Assembly: GCA_029891345.1 (NCBI GenBank)
Contig: CM056993.1
Coordinates: forward strand, 111,392,123-111,456,122
Direction of reading: 5' to 3'
Source: Dryococelus australis
Lineage: Eukaryota > Arthropoda > Insecta > Phasmatodea > Phasmatidae
DNA: 64,000 nucleotides
Below the pieces are notes generated by a model. It was not told the origin of the DNA. It saw only the letters and a list, made by a program, of their open reading frames with translations, and searched no databases. The translations under genes and the position numbers were made by a program. Of the stretch, positions 23,829 through 36,337 are shown in pieces (the stretch's first letter is position 1; each line of letters opens with the position of its first letter).

Positions 23829-24002
23829 AGCCTGTCTGCAGTGGAGCAGTCCAATGAGAAGAACTCTGAAAATCAGCTAACTGCTCTTAGAAGTCACTTG
23901 TTGTCTTTGGGCAAGACAGAGGGCCATTTGCAGTCTCTGAAGGAGAAGGCTTTGGAACTTGGCCCTATCAAAACAGAGACATCTGTTGTTGAAATTCTCC
24001 AG
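23829..24002 (+). CDS. Msp300: Nesprin-like exon 2
   Basis: 174 bases, 58 codons, phase 0 at both ends, with acceptor tatatttgcag|AGC and donor CTCCAG|GTATGA. It encodes SLSAVEQSNEKNSENQLTAL, then SHLLSLGKTEGHLQSLKEKA and SVVEILQ, a coiled-coil-compatible segment continuing the rod. The next exon ([10 protein letters not shown]) starts another helix in the same frame. The ATG at 23808 is intronic and is not a start codon. An old transposon end lies close upstream, so the branch point and pyrimidine tract must fall within about 60 bases. Confidence 0.8.
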
Positions 24003-24886
24003 GTATGAGCACATTAATTTGTATTGCTTAATAAAGTAGGCTCTTTTTAATACACCTTTGAAAAAAATTGCTACTAGTTACTGCATGTATTTAAAAATTA
24101 ACATTGGTTGCCTCATTATTTGTAAAGTTAGCAGTGAATTTCAAAAAGCAGTTCCATGTATTAACATGTTATAGAATTAATGTGCAAATTGGTGGCAACT
24201 GTAATAGGTTTTTTTTTATAAGAGGTTAGGACAGCCGACAACATGGTTTTGATATAGATTTCATTCAGTGTTGAAAACCTTCATATAGTAATATAAAATT
24301 TTAATGGTGCATGCAAGCACAAAATGCTGTGGTCTCTGCTAGATGTTCCAACTCTTCACTGATAGATGGCTTTTGTGGCCATTTCAGAAGGCAGCAAGAC
24401 ACACAAACAAAGCCATAAAAACTGATGATTTATGAAAATCACTGCCAAAGAATCTTCAAGTTTCACAGCATTGTGCATATATACAAGTGAAGTCAACAAT
24501 ATTGTTACTTGATACCTGAGGGGCTTATCTGAGTTCGTGAGGGATGGCAGTATTAATAAAAATAAAAGAACAAAATTTGATTTTTTAAAATTAATTCACA
24601 GTTATTATTTACAGCACTAATCTATCTCTCTCCGCTATTACTCTTAGTATTTCTTAATGAGTAAAATATTTAATGTCTATTTCAACTCTAATCAACATCC
24701 TTCGTAATGTCTGTTTAGTTACAGTCAATTAATTCATACTCATCATTAAAACGTGTTCATTCTATCTGTTGCCATCATTTGTAATGTCTTTAACTCGTGC
24801 ATCCAGTCAGATAGTCCAGCCTGCCAGTCGCACTATTAGTTGCGCCAATACTCTCAGTAGTTGCAGATTTTCCTCTCGCTGGTCAC
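24003..24886. other. Intron between exons 2 and 3, first part
   Basis: AT-rich intron, no feature recognised before the LINE fragment. Confidence 0.5.
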
Positions 24887-26390
24887 TTCTCTTGCCTAGA
24901 CTATGGCAATGTCATTTATTCTTCTGCTAGGCCGTCTGTGCTAAAACTGTATGCGAGTGTTCACAGTGTTGGTATTCACATTGCTACTGAGGCTCTTCGT
25001 ACAAGCCCAGTCAATCTTGGTGCCATGGCTGGTGAACCTCCTCTCCACTACAGGAGTGACAGACTGCTTCTTTCCTACGGGTTGTGGGTGCGTTCAGACT
25101 CTCACACCTTCACCACAATTCTTTTCTCCATCACCCAACAAATAGCTGTACTCCGCTAGACCGTCTTCTCTGCCAGCATTTATTTGCTTTGCACATGCCC
25201 TGGAGCGGTATGACTTACCCCCATGTGTGTTGCCTTTGCCTCGCCGTGACCATCCATGGCTGACAACACATGTTGAGGTGCACATTGACTTAGCAGAATT
25301 TCCTAAGATGACCATGTCTCCTGTTGTTTACAAGGGCTTTTTCCTTGCTATTGTCTCTTGTGTTCCATGGTTTTATTTGCTTTTACACTGATGGTTCTAA
25401 ATCTGATATCTGTGCCTTTGCCACTGGTGCCTCTTGGTATCTTTTTGGACTTCATCCATCTTGCAGTATTTTAACTGGAGAGCTTTTTGCTATTTTCAGA
25501 ACTGTTAATCAGTAGGTGGTTTCACAGTAACTGCTTTGTGTGCTCCAATTAAACAAGTGCATTCACAGCCATTTGATCTCATTCCACTGTTCACTTATTT
25601 CTTTTCATGATCCAGGAGGAGCTGGCTGGGGCTGTGTGTATTTGTGTTCTCATCATACTTTTATTGGGTTCCGGGGCATGTGGGCATCCCTGGCAAATGA
25701 CACAGCTGATGTAGTGGCTAAGGAGGCATGCAGTCTTCCACCCTGTGATCCTAGTGTCCTTGCATGCAGTCCATGGCCTTGTCTTGTATGTTTGTAGCAT
25801 AGTGGACCCACTGTCCAACATGTTACAGGCCATCTCAGTCTTGTCCGTTTGCACTTGTCCTGATGTTTCAGGTACCCCACAGGGCAGCTGTTTTGCTTTC
25901 TTGACATTGGATTGGACAAACTTATCTGATGCACAAATATCTGCTTCGCTGTGAATTCCCCCCCCCCCCCCCCCCCGTTTACCTCCCTCTATCTCCCCCT
26001 AGAGTGTGATGCTTGTAGCACTCCCTTGAATGTCCAGCACACATTCTGGTGGTGTCACAGGTATGACAGGCTAGTTTCACTTTTAATGTTCCTAACAACG
26101 TACGGCGAATGCTGTGTGATGGGAGTACATCTGTGAGCGGCGTATTCCAATTTTAAATGAGACCGGTATTTTTAATATGTTTGTGATTTGTTTTTTATTC
26201 TTGTGTTTTTGCTCCTGTGGAGTATTTGTTCCTTTTTTGTTTTAGTTTGGGACTGTACTTTTGCCTCCCATAAAAAATTTTAATCTGTTTCCCCCAACTT
26301 TTGTTTTTGCCTCCTGTGGAGGTTTTTAATGTGTTTTAGACTTCAGTTTTCCTGTGAGCATTTGAGACTCCACTTTCGAGTGCCCTAAAA
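24887..26390 (+). pseudogene. LINE fragment (RT end + RNase H), 5' truncated
   Basis: Opens inside the RT thumb region (LDYGNVIYSSARPSVLKL, about 24895-24947), the same place as in the 2680 copy. It then carries RNase H blocks: FYTDGSKSDIC (25378-25410) and VPGHVG-like sequence near 25660-25690 followed by NDTADVVAKEAC. A Cys/His block (CDACSTPLNVQHT) lies at about 26005-26045, and a T-rich 3' part ends near 26390. A run of 20 C at 25958-25977 breaks the frame. It is inactive and closely related to the copy at 2680. Confidence 0.8.
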
Positions 26391-27009
26391 TCCCACTTTT
26401 TCACGAACCAAAAGAGGGATGAAAATTCACTTAAAATTGCAGTGCCTGGCACACAAGCATACCTAAGTGGCCATCATGAGTCTGTAACTGCCAATTCCAA
26501 CCACACACAAAACTTGCCCTCATCTCTTCTTCTGTTTCTCAGCACAAGAATGGCACAATATAGTGCTCGACAAGTACATATGCAACACACACTTCTGTAT
26601 ATACAACATGCAGGCCTACAACTTCAATGTCATCAAACACATCAGAAGCTACACACTCGGAAACCCAACACATGCATATTTATCACTCACATGCCGTTCA
26701 TAAATAAGTTTCTGGTACGGTTTAGGTGTAACGTTACATTTGTGATGTTTGATATAGATACAGCTCTTCAGATATTGTTGCATTTACTATAAGTGGTATT
26801 TGGACAGCACTGGAAATTATTACTCCATGATTGAAGTGGCCTTCCTAATTCTATTCGAATTAATAGTCTTATTGATAATCCAATTATTCCTGATCAAATT
26901 CCTAATATGAAATATAGTTTCAATGTCTTTATGATTGGTTGAAAAGTCATGTATGGTAAACTCTTGGTGGCCAGAAAGTGTGTTGCTGGAATTGTCTGTT
27001 TTGTTGCAG
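26391..27009. other. Intron between exons 2 and 3, last part
   Basis: AT-rich with a C- and A-rich stretch at 26430-26690 (acacacac-type). No coding evidence. Confidence 0.5.
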
Positions 27010-27198
27010 CTGTGGCAGCAGGTGTTCAGGGAGACATTCCAGCAGTACCACCGCCTGTCTGCAAGGCTGGTCAGGAGTCAGGATGGGGCGGCAGCACTGC
27101 GTCTATGGCAGGAGTACCTATTCCATGTGCAGTCTTTCTTGTCTGGATCTATCCCAGAGGATTACCATAGCCTCGCAGAACATCAGCATCTTTGTGAG
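27010..27198 (+). CDS. Msp300: Nesprin-like exon 3
   Basis: 189 bases, 63 codons, phase 0 at both ends, with acceptor tctgttttgttgcag|CTG and donor TGTGAG|GTTGGT (weak). The segment reads [16 protein letters not shown], then [20 protein letters not shown] and [11 protein letters not shown]. The paired tryptophans and spaced leucines fit a spectrin repeat. Joined to the next exon it gives HQHLCEVHHNLLTSQQS without a break, which fixes the donor choice. This stretch is among the most distinctive for the nesprin/Msp300 assignment. It is separated from exon 4 by only 118 bases, the shortest intron here. Confidence 0.85.
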
Positions 27199-27316
27199 GT
27201 TGGTAGTATAACAATATGTGCCTAAATCAGTTATAGTTTGCATAATTCTTGGGAATATAATTTGAAACTACTGATGTATTACTGTCTGATGCTAATAAAC
27301 ACTGTGATCACTGCAG

Positions 27317-27637
27317 GTGCACCACAACCTCTTGACTAGTCAGCAGTCTGTCCTGCTATCAAAGAACGATGGTTCTGATGGCCAGCTGGGACGTGGACTG
27401 GTTGAGAGCTCAGTGGTGGAACAGTTCAACTCTCTCACAAACCTGCATAATGAGACATTGGCCCGCATCATGGAGCGCCATGATGAAGTAAAGCAACGAT
27501 TGGCTTCATGGGATCGGTATCGTGTTGACCAAGCTCGTCTCCTCGCCTGGCTTAAGGAAATGGAACAGGAGAAGAGCAGGCTACAGTTACGCTACATCCA
27601 TGTGCGACGCGTGCCCAAGATACTAGATCGCATACAG
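27317..27637 (+). CDS. Msp300: Nesprin-like exon 4
   Basis: 321 bases, 107 codons, phase 0 at both ends, with acceptor atcactgcag|GTG and donor ATACAG|GTATTT. The first part is VHHNLLTSQQSVLLSKNDG, then a polar linker. A spectrin-repeat helix A signature follows, LASWDRYRVDQARLLAWLKE, where the WxxYxxxxxxLLxWL spacing is classic. The exon ends LQLRYIHVRRVPKILDRIQ, which continues into TLLDRVPSGE of exon 5. It is an internal rod exon with no start or stop signal. Confidence 0.88.
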
Positions 27638-29230
27638 GTATTTAGCCCAAAACTGAGGTTAAGACTTTCTTTGTTATAAAAATGTATGCCTTAAATTATA
27701 TATTTTATAATACAATTGGTAAAAAAAGTATTATCATGCAAGAGTGCGAGTTGGGGGTGGTTTATGTTGTGTGGTGCGTTAAGGGCAAAGCACATGGTCC
27801 AATGATTCCTGTCTTCTCCCAGCAGTTCTGTTGCAAAGGTGAATAGGGGTTATCAAGCCTAGACCACATATTTTCTCTTCGCCCCTAGGTTCTCATTGGT
27901 TGCACTGACCTGTAGTAGATTGAAGCATTGAGACAGCATTTTGAAGGTTTACGTTCATGGTTCAATCCCTGTCTCATGACAGCAGTACCGTTGTCTCATT
28001 ATTCCTTTCCATGGCTAACCAAGTGAGCTTTAAGAGTATAAATGGTTGGTGGAAGGCTATGATGGTAGGTATCAGGTTTGCAGTGAACAGGAAGGAAAAT
28101 CGTGCATAAATGACATGATTTATTGTCTCTTTTTGTGGTGTGTGTTGTCGGGCAAGGTAACTAAAGGTGCATAAAACAGTATGCAGCTTCACGAGACTGG
28201 CATGATCCCATTAAGTCTTGAGAAACGAAAACTGGTGGTCATGCAGGACCCTTGATAGCATAAACAATGATTTCCAACTGATGCATGTGGTTTTCCATTA
28301 CATGACAATACGGTACTGGTTGGGTGGGTACTGGTCCAGGACATAAGCCTATCTCGTAGTGAGTGATGTAGAGTGAAAGGTGATAAGCTATCATAGGTGT
28401 GCGGCCCATTCTTCCTACACATGAAAGTTGTAGGGTTGGGGGTGACGGGGGCAGGACGGCAGCCGGGAACTTGAGATTGTGTGTGTTGCGTGTAGTGAGT
28501 AATGAATCTTGTCAGTAAGCGGTGTCCTGGCTCTCCTGGTGTTCTGCAGGGTGGGGTTGAATATGACTTGTTACGTGAAATGCATATTGCTGAGCAATCA
28601 CCAACTTAGGTAAAGAAATTCCAAATTGGACATGGTTTCTCCTTTTAAAGGGCAGATCTTTCTCATGTGATTCCTTTGCATTGCCTTTATCTATTTTTAG
28701 TTCTAACTTTCTGTAACAGTTACATCCACAGAACAAATAATGTAGAAGGTGATCTGTATTGATCACTGCCATCATCTACAGCTGCCATATACTGCATTTT
28801 GTTTTTGACTCGACTGTTAACACAGCACTGGTATCAACAGCATCAGTACATTGTTACACATGTTTGATAGATTTGAATCTTTGCATTTTGCAATCAACTT
28901 TACTATTCACATAATGCAATCAAATGTTAAAAATAAACTAGTACTTCTACTAAGCTTTGCACATGCCTAATTTTCTCTGATATGTATTGCCTTGCTGCTC
29001 ATAGTCATGAGTAGTGATGGGTCAATAGCTTATGGATTCTTCATCGTACAAACATGATATTCTAGTGATCACAACCACAGACCTTTCAGTTATGTAAAAT
29101 AGAACTTAACCTTTGAATTGTGTGAAGTAAAACCTTTAAATTGTGTGAAGTATAAATGGGTTGTTCTGTGTAAAATGTATTAGAAAATTTGTACATAAAA
29201 TTTAGGAATCATGTTTTCTTAAATCCATCT
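27638..29230. other. Intron between exons 4 and 5, first part
   Basis: Holds a moderately GC-rich patch at 27740-28560 with no recognised gene. A tRNA box-B-like motif (ggttcaatccc, 27959) may belong to an old SINE. A short hAT-like end (tagtgatgggtcaat) occurs at 29012 without a visible partner. Confidence 0.45.
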
Positions 29231-29879
29231 ACCGTATTTTGGCGTGTATAGGCCGCATGCGTGTATAGGCTGCATCAAAAGTTATTTATAAAAAATTAGG
29301 TATAATTAATATATGAAGTACAGGCCGCTTTGAATTTTTGTATTCCTGTAAATACTGCAAAGTCAAGATTCCATACATACAAAATAATTTCCGACTTAAT
29401 TTCTCCCCTACAAAACATTTATGATAGAAAATTTGTATTATATTGCAATGTTTACAAATATACATTTCACAATTACTATTCCACAGGTGATAACATGACT
29501 TGAGAAAGCAAAATCATTGCAACATGTTACACAAAATGGCATCTATCAATGTGCACTTGTGGCACGCGTGCAAACTACATGAGATTATCTTTCTCTTGTA
29601 CAGCAGAGAAATATTCTCATGTATGACATTTATGGCAGAGCTCAAACATGTTTACATTTTATGCATGGAGGATGTTTATTTTGTTTATGAATGTGAGTGA
29701 ACAAATTATTGCAAGAGTGAAAAGCTAACATTAAAATGTACTATATGTTGACAAGTTTCCATAAATTTTTTGGGGGTAAAAATTGTTTTAATGCCAATAT
29801 CTGGAAAAAAGCAGCACTCTACTTTTGCTAGTCATATTTTTTTGTAAAAATTTGGGGCTTATACTTGTCAAAATATGGT
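29231..29879. mobile_element. Inverted-repeat DNA element, family D (ACCGTATTTTGG)
   Basis: The left end is ACCGTATTTTGGCGTGTATA and the right end is the reverse complement of ACCATATTTTGACAAGTATA, giving inverted repeats of about 24 bp over 650 bp. The interior has no transposase. An inverted partial copy lies at 50660-51000, sharing blocks such as actcgtgcaataatttgttc and gatgtcattttgtgtaaca. The element ends 42 bases before the next exon. Confidence 0.75.
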
Positions 29880-29921
29880 GCTCCTTATGACTGCATTACT
29901 TAACAATAGTATTATTAACAG

Positions 29922-30248
29922 ACGTTGCTGGATCGGGTCCCATCCGGGGAGACCCAGTTGGAACACCTGCAGGCACAGCAAGCATCCCTTTTAAAGTTCA
30001 GCGATGATGCACTAGCAGCTTCCATCCGCATGGAGCTTGCTGCCATGAGGCAGCGTATAGGCAACCTGCAGGCTGGACTGGAGACATGGAAGGACTTCCT
30101 TGACAGAGTTGCAAGCCTTGCACACACCTATGATGAGCAGGTGGCCAGAATACAAGTCGTCTTTCACAGTGTGCATACTGTGATATCGGGTCCTGAAGGT
30201 ACAGCCAACTCTTTGGCAGGAATGCAGCAGAGGTTGTCTACACTTAAG
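29922..30248 (+). CDS. Msp300: Nesprin-like exon 5
   Basis: 327 bases, 109 codons, phase 0 at both ends, with acceptor tattattaacag|ACG and donor CTTAAG|GTGATA. The peptide runs TLLDRVPSGETQLEHLQAQQ, then a helix with SIRMELAAMRQRIGNLQAGL and ETWKDFLDRVASLAHTYDEQ, and ends MQQRLSTLK. The ETWKDFLDRV block is a spectrin-type helix start with its conserved Trp. It joins DLRLRLTEL of exon 6 in frame. A transposon end lies within 42 bases upstream of the acceptor, so splice-site spacing is tight. Confidence 0.87.
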
Positions 30249-31001
30249 GTGATAAGCTTGTTATAATACATTCTATAACTATTTCATAGTACGTATATTC
30301 TCTGTGCTGTTGACTAATAATATGGTATATATTTAAAAACATACAAAAAAATTGGTTACCAAAGGAATACCGCTCCACAGTTACTTGTTTGTATAATTTT
30401 GATACAACGTACTTCTCATAAATGTCGTTCACTTTGACATACAATTTTCAATTCCCTCTTAAATACCCTATGTTAGCTATATAAAAATATTCCACTTTTG
30501 ACAATTACAATTTTCATTAACTTTCAGTACAACAAAGATTTACATTTCCCTGATGTCTACCAAAAGGGGATTAATTCAATGCTCATATGCTGGCTTTACA
30601 TAAAGGTATGAATTTCTTAGCCATTTCTAACCTAAGTCAGGTTCTGTTTGCCAATACAACGAAGCATGCAGATTGCAGAGTAACATTCAGTAATTAACAT
30701 ATATGCTGCAAACAATTGATTCTCAGTGTTGACTAACAACGCCATCTGTAAATGGCTAACAAAACATATTTGTGTGTTTTAGTATGACGGCTCATAACAT
30801 ACAGTAAAGCTCCTTACTCATATGACTTTGTAAAATCACTGCTCTCTTAAACATCTAAACTGATCAGTTTTAACCTTTGAAAGATCAAGGAATTGTGTGT
30901 AAAAATGTTTTTTTCCCTCTCCCGTTACAACTGTTTAAATATCTACCTCGTAAAATCAAAATAATTTGATTTTTTTTTTCTAAGGTAAGTTTACTGATCA
31001 G
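30249..31001. other. Intron between exons 5 and 6, first part
   Basis: AT-rich intron, no exon or repeat recognised. Confidence 0.5.
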
Positions 31002-32415
31002 TAGAGGTTGGGGCGATACCATTTTTTCGATACTTAATACTCTTTGAGTAAAACAATTTTAATAATGTATTCAAATTTTTGTAAACTAAATTTTCATTGT
31101 TTTCAACCAAATATATGGTTAAGTTTAAATCAAAGAAAAATCACACAAGATATTACAGATGATGGAAATGTATGCGAAATTTATATAACTTAGCATCTAT
31201 GGTAAGCGTGCCAGTGTTAAAAAAATTATCAATATTTATATGATACTAAAGAAACACCTCAGGCATGCCAATTTTCAGACTTAAAAAACTTACAAATTTT
31301 TATTTAGAAAAACAAGCATTTCATTTTTTTATAGATTAAGTCAGATAGAGGAAATGTAGGAATTGTTTATCGCTGGATGAAAAACAATAGCAATTTTTTC
31401 GCTACCGCGACAGCCTCTGGAAGGGCTTTTGAAGGTTTAGCAGTAGTCTAAGCTCCAGCACCCAGGTGCTCAGGAGAAGATTGTAGTAACAACTGGCAAG
31501 GTCCGCAGCTCACTGTCTTATGTAGCGGGGCGGCGCAGAGTTGTGGCGGCAGCGGGGGAGGGCGTATGATGTCCCTCAGGTGCGAGGGTAGCACCCTCTG
31601 ATCATCTCTCGGCCTTTGCATATCCTTAGTGGCGCTTGTGCATGGCCCGAGGCGGCTGATGGCTTGTAGGCTCTCAGTGCAGTGGAGGGGAGGTGACACG
31701 CCGCTGTCTTTCACAACCCCTCATATCCATGTGTCCGGCCGCCCTCCAGGATTGTGGCAGACCGTTACTTCCATGTAAGAGATGGCGCAGGGTTTGGGTC
31801 TCGTGTGTAGCAGTAGTACACTAGGGTTGCAGTGAGATGAGTCGTAATTGTTTGTAGGTAAATGGTAAAAGCGGCATGCGTCAAAGTGTTCAAAAAACTG
31901 AATACTTAAATTTAAGTAATAAAAAGTATTTCCAAATGTGTATTGAGAATTAAGATTGTGCTCATCAGAACTGGTATTGGCATCGCTGTAATCGGTGACA
32001 TCGGCAGTTGGTTGAGAATCAGTGTTGTTAGTATCGGCAAAATGTGGTATTGGCCCATCTCTAATTTTTTTACGAATGAATTTCAACTACCTCAAGAGCA
32101 GATACAAATATTATAAGTTAAATTAAATTTTATTTACCAATTTCACCAGTTATGGCAACACCAAAGCCAGCCATATCAGTTTATTTTATTTAAAATCACC
32201 TGTTACTAAAAGGTAAAATTAAAATTAAGAAAATTGTTTTTCGGTTGCAAAAATAAAATTTTTTGTTTGGGAAAACCTGTCCCACAAGATAACAAAGTAC
32301 GGTAATTTCCATGATGACTATATCATATGGGTTGATTTGGTTGGACCATGGCCGATTGTAACCGATAACAGATTTTGGGTTTATTGATCGAAGTATCGCT
32401 ATCTGCCCAGCCCTA
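31002..32415. mobile_element. hAT-like inverted-repeat element, about 1.4 kb
   Basis: The left end is TAGAGGTTGGGGCGATACC. The right end is the complement of TAGGGCTGGGCAGATAGCGA. This resembles the TAGxGxTGGG ends of hAT-type elements. No clear 8-bp target duplication is seen. The right part is related to 50206-50410, where both contain a ttgatttggttggaccatgg-like stretch. 31430-31760 is a GC-rich interior block, open on the minus strand but without a recognised motif; it may be a separate insertion. No transposase remains. Confidence 0.6.
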
Positions 32416-32630
32416 ATTATTATTATTATACATCAGTGATACTTAGTATATAACGTACAACAGCAGTCATGTTGTGTGTGCTCTACTGAATTAATGCTAT
32501 TTCAGTACCAAAGTGTGATGCAACCGGTAATTGGCAGATAATTCGCACAAATATTATTTTCCATTAGTTGTATTAAAGTGTTTTTCATGCACGTTGGCAG
32601 TTAGCTTATGTATAAGGGATTCATGGACAG

Positions 32631-32848
32631 GACCTGCGGTTGAGACTGACAGAGCTAACCCCAGAGCTGGAGGAAGTGGGTGTGACGCAGGAGCAGTTAA
32701 AGGAGTGTGTCAGCCCTGCAGACATGAAGACTATAAACCAGAAAGTGTGGCTGCTGTGGCAAACACAGGGTGACTTGGACCACCAACTTTGCTTGCTGTG
32801 CCACCACTTAGAGGAGAAGCTCGGTCTGGGAGCAATGTTTGATAGCAG
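32631..32848 (+). CDS. Msp300: Nesprin-like exon 6
   Basis: 218 bases, entering in phase 0 and leaving with two bases of a split codon (AG|G, Arg). The acceptor is ttcatggacag|GAC and the donor GATAGCAG|GTAAAT. It encodes DLRLRLTELTPELEEVGVTQ, then VWLLWQTQGDLDHQLCLL and GLGAMFDSR. The split codon is completed exactly by the first base of the exon at 36939, giving FDSRQARFLVW. This agreement of phases is strong evidence that both exons are real. The pyrimidine tract before the acceptor is weak. Confidence 0.85.
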
Positions 32849-33289
32849 GTAAATTCATTTGTGAAGTCTCTGTTAACTGGGGGAAAAGTTAGCTTGTGCA
32901 CATCACATACACGCACACACGTGCACACTCACTAGGGGTTTTCAGATAGTGGATTATGATAGAGTAAAATGGTAAAATTTTTGAATAACTTAGAATAGTT
33001 TCAAATTCAAACAGCTACCAATGAACATTTTATTTCAGTTATATACCGGTTGTAAATAAAACAATAAGATTTCACAAGGCTATAACTTTTTCATGAATGA
33101 AAATAATGCCTCACAGCAAATTGTATAATACACATCAGTACGTTAGTTTCCCTCGGCACGTGTTGCACATTGCCGGTTCACTTGGTTGTCAGTAGGTGTC
33201 ATCCTGGTGGTGCTACGTCTGGTGTTACTAGCTCACTCAATATGCGTCGGGATGGCAGTAACACAGCAACCAAAACCATTTTGAGTTCT
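32849..33289. other. Intron between exons 6 and 7, first part
   Basis: AT-rich start followed by sequence that probably belongs to the transposase-bearing insertion at 33290. No exon is seen. Confidence 0.4.
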
Positions 33290-33480
33290 CAGTTTCAACA
33301 AGTGCGAGCCACTTATAACTGTGCAGCATGACTTTGGTCGACAGTATAGTGCTGCATCTCCTACTGGGCAGAGCATCCGATGGCACAAGCAGTTTCAAGA
33401 GACCTGTTGTTTATATAAGAAGTCCACAGGTTGCCCCTGTGTGCCTGAACAAGACAGTGCATCTGATGGAGTTTTGTATG
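33290..33480 (+). pseudogene. Fragment with transposase-type helix-turn-helix
   Basis: The frame at 33321-33470 reads QHDFGRQYSAASPTGQSIRW, then HKQFQETCCLYKKSTG. This matches the pattern of the N-terminal helix-turn-helix carried by many insect mariner-like repeat proteins (F...Y....PTG.SI.RW...F.ETG...). The preceding part (33240-33320, SQFQQVRATY) is in another frame. It is a short, broken fragment with no catalytic domain in reach. Confidence 0.5.
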
Positions 33481-33519
33481 GAGTCCACATAGTCCATTCG
33501 TAACAGCTAAGAGCTAGCC

Positions 33520-35520
33520 TTCTCCCATATGACTGTCTGGAATGTTTTGCAGCAACAATTCTTTTTCAAACCTGACGCATGATGTCCTTGACTGGCAGAG
33601 GGCGACGTCATGATCAGGAATTATTTTGGTTGCATTGACCAGGAACACAGAGTTGCTTAGTCTGACGTCTCTGGCGTGCAGGATCATGGCTGGTTTATAG
33701 CACCTGATGTGTGACCTGTTGGCTGGGAGCAAAGTTCTCCAATGTGTTCACTGTCTTGCAGATGGGTGGACACCCTGGCACTGGTGTACCTGGTTGGGTT
33801 GTGGGCCCAGACTGGCTGCTGACCCAGCTGCGGCAACAGCAGTCGGGGGTTGGTGCTGGAGCCGGGTCCTGTGGTGGTGGCTGTTGGAGTTGGCCAATAA
33901 ATATAGAGGAAGCTGCCAACAGCGTATAAACAGAAGGCCAGAAGTCGGCTCATGACCAGTTTTCGTTCCTTCATCGCACTAGCTGCCGAGGGAACTGATC
34001 AGTTTGCAACTCCAGTCTTCAGTTATCCACCACACTCGCTGCCGGATTCACTGACCAGTCTGCTCAGCTACGCTTCTAGTTCTACCTTACTTCATTCACT
34101 GCACTCTTAGTGCCAAAGAAATGCAACCGCCATGTAGTCTACTCGCACAAGACACTGCGGACCCTTGTGGACAACAATTGCATAGGGAGTAGGTACAAGT
34201 TTAAGTTTTCATTCCCAGCGTTCGTCTACCCCACCTTTGTAGTTCAGAACCAGGAACCATGTCACCTCTATCTAGATAACGCAGTTTTAGCTTCTCTAAA
34301 GCGCTTGCTAACATTAGGAGGTAGTGCTACACCATATGATATTTTCCTGTCAGATGGAATAAACAGTATGTTTTATCCCAATCGAGTGTACCCGTTTCCT
34401 TTAGATTTTGCATTTGCACCTTTCCTAGTTGACCTCGCACCACTGAGAGAAATGCAGGTGACCCAGGAATCCTCTTCAGTCGAGCCAGCACACTGTCTGA
34501 ATACCCACATGCACTAGCAGTGGCCACCCTTTCTGCATACCCTTGTAGGCAGAATGGTAGAGTCCACACTCAGTTACACTACTTCTTGGGTTCAGCTTGT
34601 AAGCTCTGTGCTCCCCACCACGTTTAGCTACCAAAAGGGTCATTGCCTGGTTTGGGAAGACTTGGGCTCAGAACCTACTCCCACATGAAGGGACTGTCGA
34701 TGATGAGGCCAGACTCCCAGTGCTCACCGAGTTTAGGCGCCGAGCACTGTGATATGGTGTCCGTTAATTTTGCAGACGCTCCATGTGGCGCTACACTAAA
34801 TAGAGCTACACATTCCCTGCATTTCGCCTCGTGGACGTTAGTGTGTGCTTTAATTTCCAAATGCCTTACTCCCGTCGGTTTGGTATTCGTGAGATGGTGA
34901 AACAGGTGCCAACTGCCTCCGTATGTTTACAAGAGCTTACCCCCTTCTTCATCACCTCTCTTAATCAGCTTGCGCCTAAGGAATAAGCACGAGCTCTGCA
35001 CCTTCTACTGGTACTGATCACCTCGGATATCTCTTAAGGACTTGTTTGATGCGCCGACACGTCTGAACAAGATCATCACCCTTGGATCACAGAGTATCTG
35101 TCAGCCGGATCAGCCACCTACAGTTCCTACTGTGTACTTCAGATTCGAACCAGTTGCTCTGCTCCCACCTGTATTACCGAACGTCCGAAGTCAGATTATT
35201 AACTTACCTGCAGCACATGTACACCTACTGAAAACGCCAACGTTAAGCCTGCCGCAGAGGTTATACATTACCCAGGTATCCCGGCAAAAGCTAACAGCCT
35301 GAACCGCGAGATTACTTTGTCAGAATCCGACTTCGTGTACTGCCGCAAAGGTACCAGGCCAGTCCACTACACTAGACGAGCATGAGTGCCACGTAGGGAC
35401 TAAATAGATACCACCAACCCCATCAAAAGTGTGCGTCTGACCTAGTGCCTGACAAAACCAAACCCTCCTTGATGTAGTGCTTGCCAGTCAGCCAAGGAGT
35501 CATGCATCAAAGTAACCAAT
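33520..35520. repeat. Unclassified GC-richer insertion
   Basis: About 2 kb of clearly less AT-rich DNA inside an AT-rich intron, probably a transposable element. It has a TATA-like tataaaca at about 33934. The open frame 34110-34517 (135 codons, TTFVVQNQEPCHLYLDN region) and 35042-35302 on the + strand, with 33684-33974 on the minus strand, have no motif I recognise. LTR-type or Polinton-type sequence is possible, but no boundary or domain proves it. Confidence 0.4.
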
Positions 35521-36115
35521 AAATACTCGAAAATAATGATTGCCAAAAATATTCAAATATCTGTGGTAAATCAAATTACTGGAACAGAGAATTATACATT
35601 ATTTAATAGTGATGTAAATTTTAAACCATGGAATTAAAAAGTTGGTGCTGAAAATAAAGACTTTGCCATAGAACACCCATAGAAAAATGTACCCCAACAG
35701 GGAATAAAATTATGAGTAGGAAAATAAATGTAAAAACTAGTGGAGTTTCTAAAAAATCGCACAGTATCAAACAAGCTTCTGCAGTGTTAAATGTGAACAA
35801 GATAATGAATTGTGGATGTTTTGTAAATATGATATAATTGGTAATATGCATGTGTATGGACATTTTCAGCTTTTATACAAACAGCCAATAAGTTAGATTT
35901 TTGTTTGATTTAAATTGGTTAAATAATTTTCACTTTATTATAACATAATCTCAAACTTCACATGCACAATAACACTAATAATGGTGGCGAATTGCCACAT
36001 GGTTTACATTTAGTGTATGCATTGGGTATATCTTGTTACCTTCCTTCTAGTCATGGAATAGTTATGTGAAGTTCAATGAAAAATACATATAATGGTTTAT
36101 CCTGTACATGGCAGG
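35521..36115. other. Intron, AT-rich
   Basis: AT-rich intron segment without recognised features. Confidence 0.5.
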
Positions 36116-36337
36116 TATAGGCTTTTCTCGGTAAAGTGAGCACTTTTGGAAGCTGTCTTGTTTGGAATAATCTCATTTTAGCCTAAGATGTTAACTTCAA
36201 AGTGTGGTGGAATATACACACTTTATTATTTACATAGAAATATTTATTGAAAAATTTGGTTAAAGGAAAAAAAATGGCTGAAAGGAAAAAAGTAACTATG
36301 GCCTCAAAAGTGCTCACTTTACCATGAGTAGCCTATA
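36116..36337 (+). mobile_element. MITE, family A, copy 5
   Basis: The left end is TATAGGCTTTTCTCGGTAAA and the right end is gctcactttaccatgagtag followed by cctata. It is 222 bp. The interior (gatgttaacttcaaagtgtg) is in the same orientation as copies 1 and 2. It is intronic. Confidence 0.85.

Noticed and set aside
31448..31714. Minus-strand protein gene in the GC-rich core of the 31-32.4 kb element
   Set aside because: The frame is short and without motif, lies inside a transposon-like element, and shows no splice or start context.
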